From NCBI GenBank assembly GCA_045601345.1, contig JAZRZL010000042.1:1-15420 (forward strand): a stretch of 15,420 nucleotides of DNA, read 5' to 3'. The stretch is from SVMC01 sp045601345 (lineage in GTDB: Bacteria > Bacillota > Clostridia > Oscillospirales > Oscillospiraceae). How positions within the stretch are numbered: position 1 is the stretch's first letter; each line of letters begins with the position of its first letter. Position numbers and translations under genes: made by a program. Shown in pieces: positions 14,644 through 15,420 of this stretch. The notes beneath the pieces are model-generated. The model had not been told where the DNA came from. It did no database searches and saw only the letters and a program-made list of their open reading frames with translations.

Positions 14644-15420
14644 TTACTTGAAGGGATTCTCGGTGGGATAGGGCAGATTTGCAGGCTGGTTGTAAGCAAT
14701 ATCAGCAATTCCCAGATACTTGAAGACTTCAAACAGAGCCTTGCCGTAGTTGCCGAATGCAACTGCGCCATGATGCGGATAGCGCTTCTGGATCAGGACA
14801 TGACGATAGAAGCGATCCATTTCGGGAATAGCGAACACACCGATGGAGCCGAAGCTGTTGGTGGGAACATCGAGAACTTCGCCTTCTGCCATGTAAGCAT
14901 GGAGGGTGGTGTCGGCTGCACTCTGCAGACGGAAGAAGGTGATGGGGCCGGCAATGAGGTCGCCTTCCATGGTGCCGCGGGTGATATCGGGTTCGGGCAG
15001 ATCGGGTTCCAGATCGCGCTTCATGATGACCTGATAACCCATGGTGGGCTTCTTCAGGAGCTTGGAGCAGGTGTTGCCGCAGTGGAAGCCCATGAAGGTC
15101 TCGGTCAGGCGATAGTCGAACTTGCCAGCGATCTCATCGTTGTAAGCCTTGGCAGGAACGGTATTGTTGATGTCGAGCAGGGTGACGGGCTTGCCGGAAA
15201 CGCAAACGCCGATGTACTCGGACAGAGCGCCGTAGATATCCACTTCGCAGCTAATGGGAATGCCACGGCCGGTGAAGCGGCTGTTGACATAGCAGGGAAC
15301 AAAGCCAAACTCGGTCTGGAAGGCCGGCCAGCACTTGTTGGCGAAGGCCACATACTTTCTGGTGCCCTTGTGCTCTTCCATGCAGTCGAGCAGGGTGACT
15401 TCGTACTGTGGCAGACGGGG
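14644..15420 (-). CDS. L-fucose/L-arabinose isomerase-family protein, N-terminus outside window
   Basis: Only the C-terminal 258 residues are present; the frame is open to the right edge, so the start lies beyond 15420. An ATG at 15379-15381 is internal, because the conserved sequence (LPQYEVTLLDC) continues upstream of it. The fold is that of the ketol-isomerase group that converts L-fucose to L-fuculose or L-arabinose to L-ribulose using Mn2+. Residues that look like metal/active-site ligands are the acidic pair in SCEVDIYGAL, the Asp in VTLLDINN, and the His pair in YPHHGAVAFGN. These assignments are by analogy with FucI. The substrate is not settled by sequence; clostridial members of this short form are usually labelled fucose/arabinose isomerase. 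It ends at a good terminator, followed by galM on the same strand. Confidence 0.85.
   Translation of the reverse strand, partial: PRLPQYEVTLLDCMEEHKGTRKYVAFANKCWPAFQTEFGFVPCYVNSRFTGRGIPISCEVDIYGALSEYIGVCVSGKPVTLLDINNTVPAKAYNDEIAGKFDYRLTETFMGFHCGNTCSKLLKKPTMGYQVIMKRDLEPDLPEPDITRGTMEGDLIAGPITFFRLQSAADTTLHAYMAEGEVLDVPTNSFGSIGVFAIPEMDRFYRHVLIQKRYPHHGAVAFGNYGKALFEVFKYLGIADIAYNQPANLPYPTENPFK

Noticed and set aside
1..15420. CRISPR array, tRNA or rRNA genes, phage or toxin-antitoxin modules
   Set aside because: I saw no regularly spaced short repeats, no cloverleaf-like sequence with TTCGA arms, and no integrase, transposase or toxin-like frames in the window.

Overview
The window looks like a chromosomal segment of an anaerobic Gram-positive gut-type bacterium, most likely class Clostridia in the Oscillospiraceae/Ruminococcaceae neighbourhood. 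This rests on the class I heat-shock operon order hrcA-grpE-dnaK-dnaJ behind a CIRCE operator, a 610-residue DnaK of Gram-positive size, strong AGGAGG-type ribosome binding sites, sigma-A promoters, and surrounding plant/host-glycan sugar genes. The placement is inferred from gene content and style, not from a database search.

Layout. (1) 1-4023, minus strand: the N-terminal 1341 residues of a very large secreted glycoside hydrolase family 3 enzyme with beta-xylosidase/arabinosidase-type motifs. Its C-terminal part carries Ig-like modules and at least two near-identical ConA-like domains; the gene runs off the left edge. (2) 4024-4407: a divergent control region with a sigma-A promoter and leader hairpin for the hydrolase, an unexplained inverted repeat, and a sigma-A promoter plus CIRCE operator for the heat-shock operon. 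(3) 4408-9132, plus strand: hrcA, grpE (GTG start), dnaK and dnaJ, closed by a strong intrinsic terminator at 9193-9230. A structured dnaK-dnaJ junction holds two mutually exclusive hairpins. (4) 9415-12134, plus strand: a two-gene unit with its own promoter, visibly more AT-rich. It encodes a membrane-anchored extracytoplasmic protein with one WG-like motif and a PstS-like phosphate-type binding lipoprotein. No transporter genes are next to it. (5) 12135-12554: no gene; an isolated promoter-like sequence, a 160-bp MITE-like inverted-repeat element, and the terminator of the convergent gene. (6) 12555-15420, minus strand: an L-fucose/L-arabinose isomerase-family gene (5' end off the right edge), its terminator, an aldose 1-epimerase (galM), and 3 nt later an AEC-family permease.

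How the parts fit. Two sugar-handling blocks flank a chaperone operon. The hydrolase would release pentoses or glucose outside the cell, and the epimerase and isomerase would feed free sugars into metabolism, but linkage is the only evidence that they belong to one pathway. The chaperone operon is self-regulated: HrcA binds the CIRCE sequence that sits on the start of its own transcript. Most of the window is ordinary. The least explained parts are the WG-like/PstS-like pair, the MITE with the isolated promoter beside it, the alternative hairpins before dnaJ, and the recently duplicated or homogenised C-terminal domains of the hydrolase.
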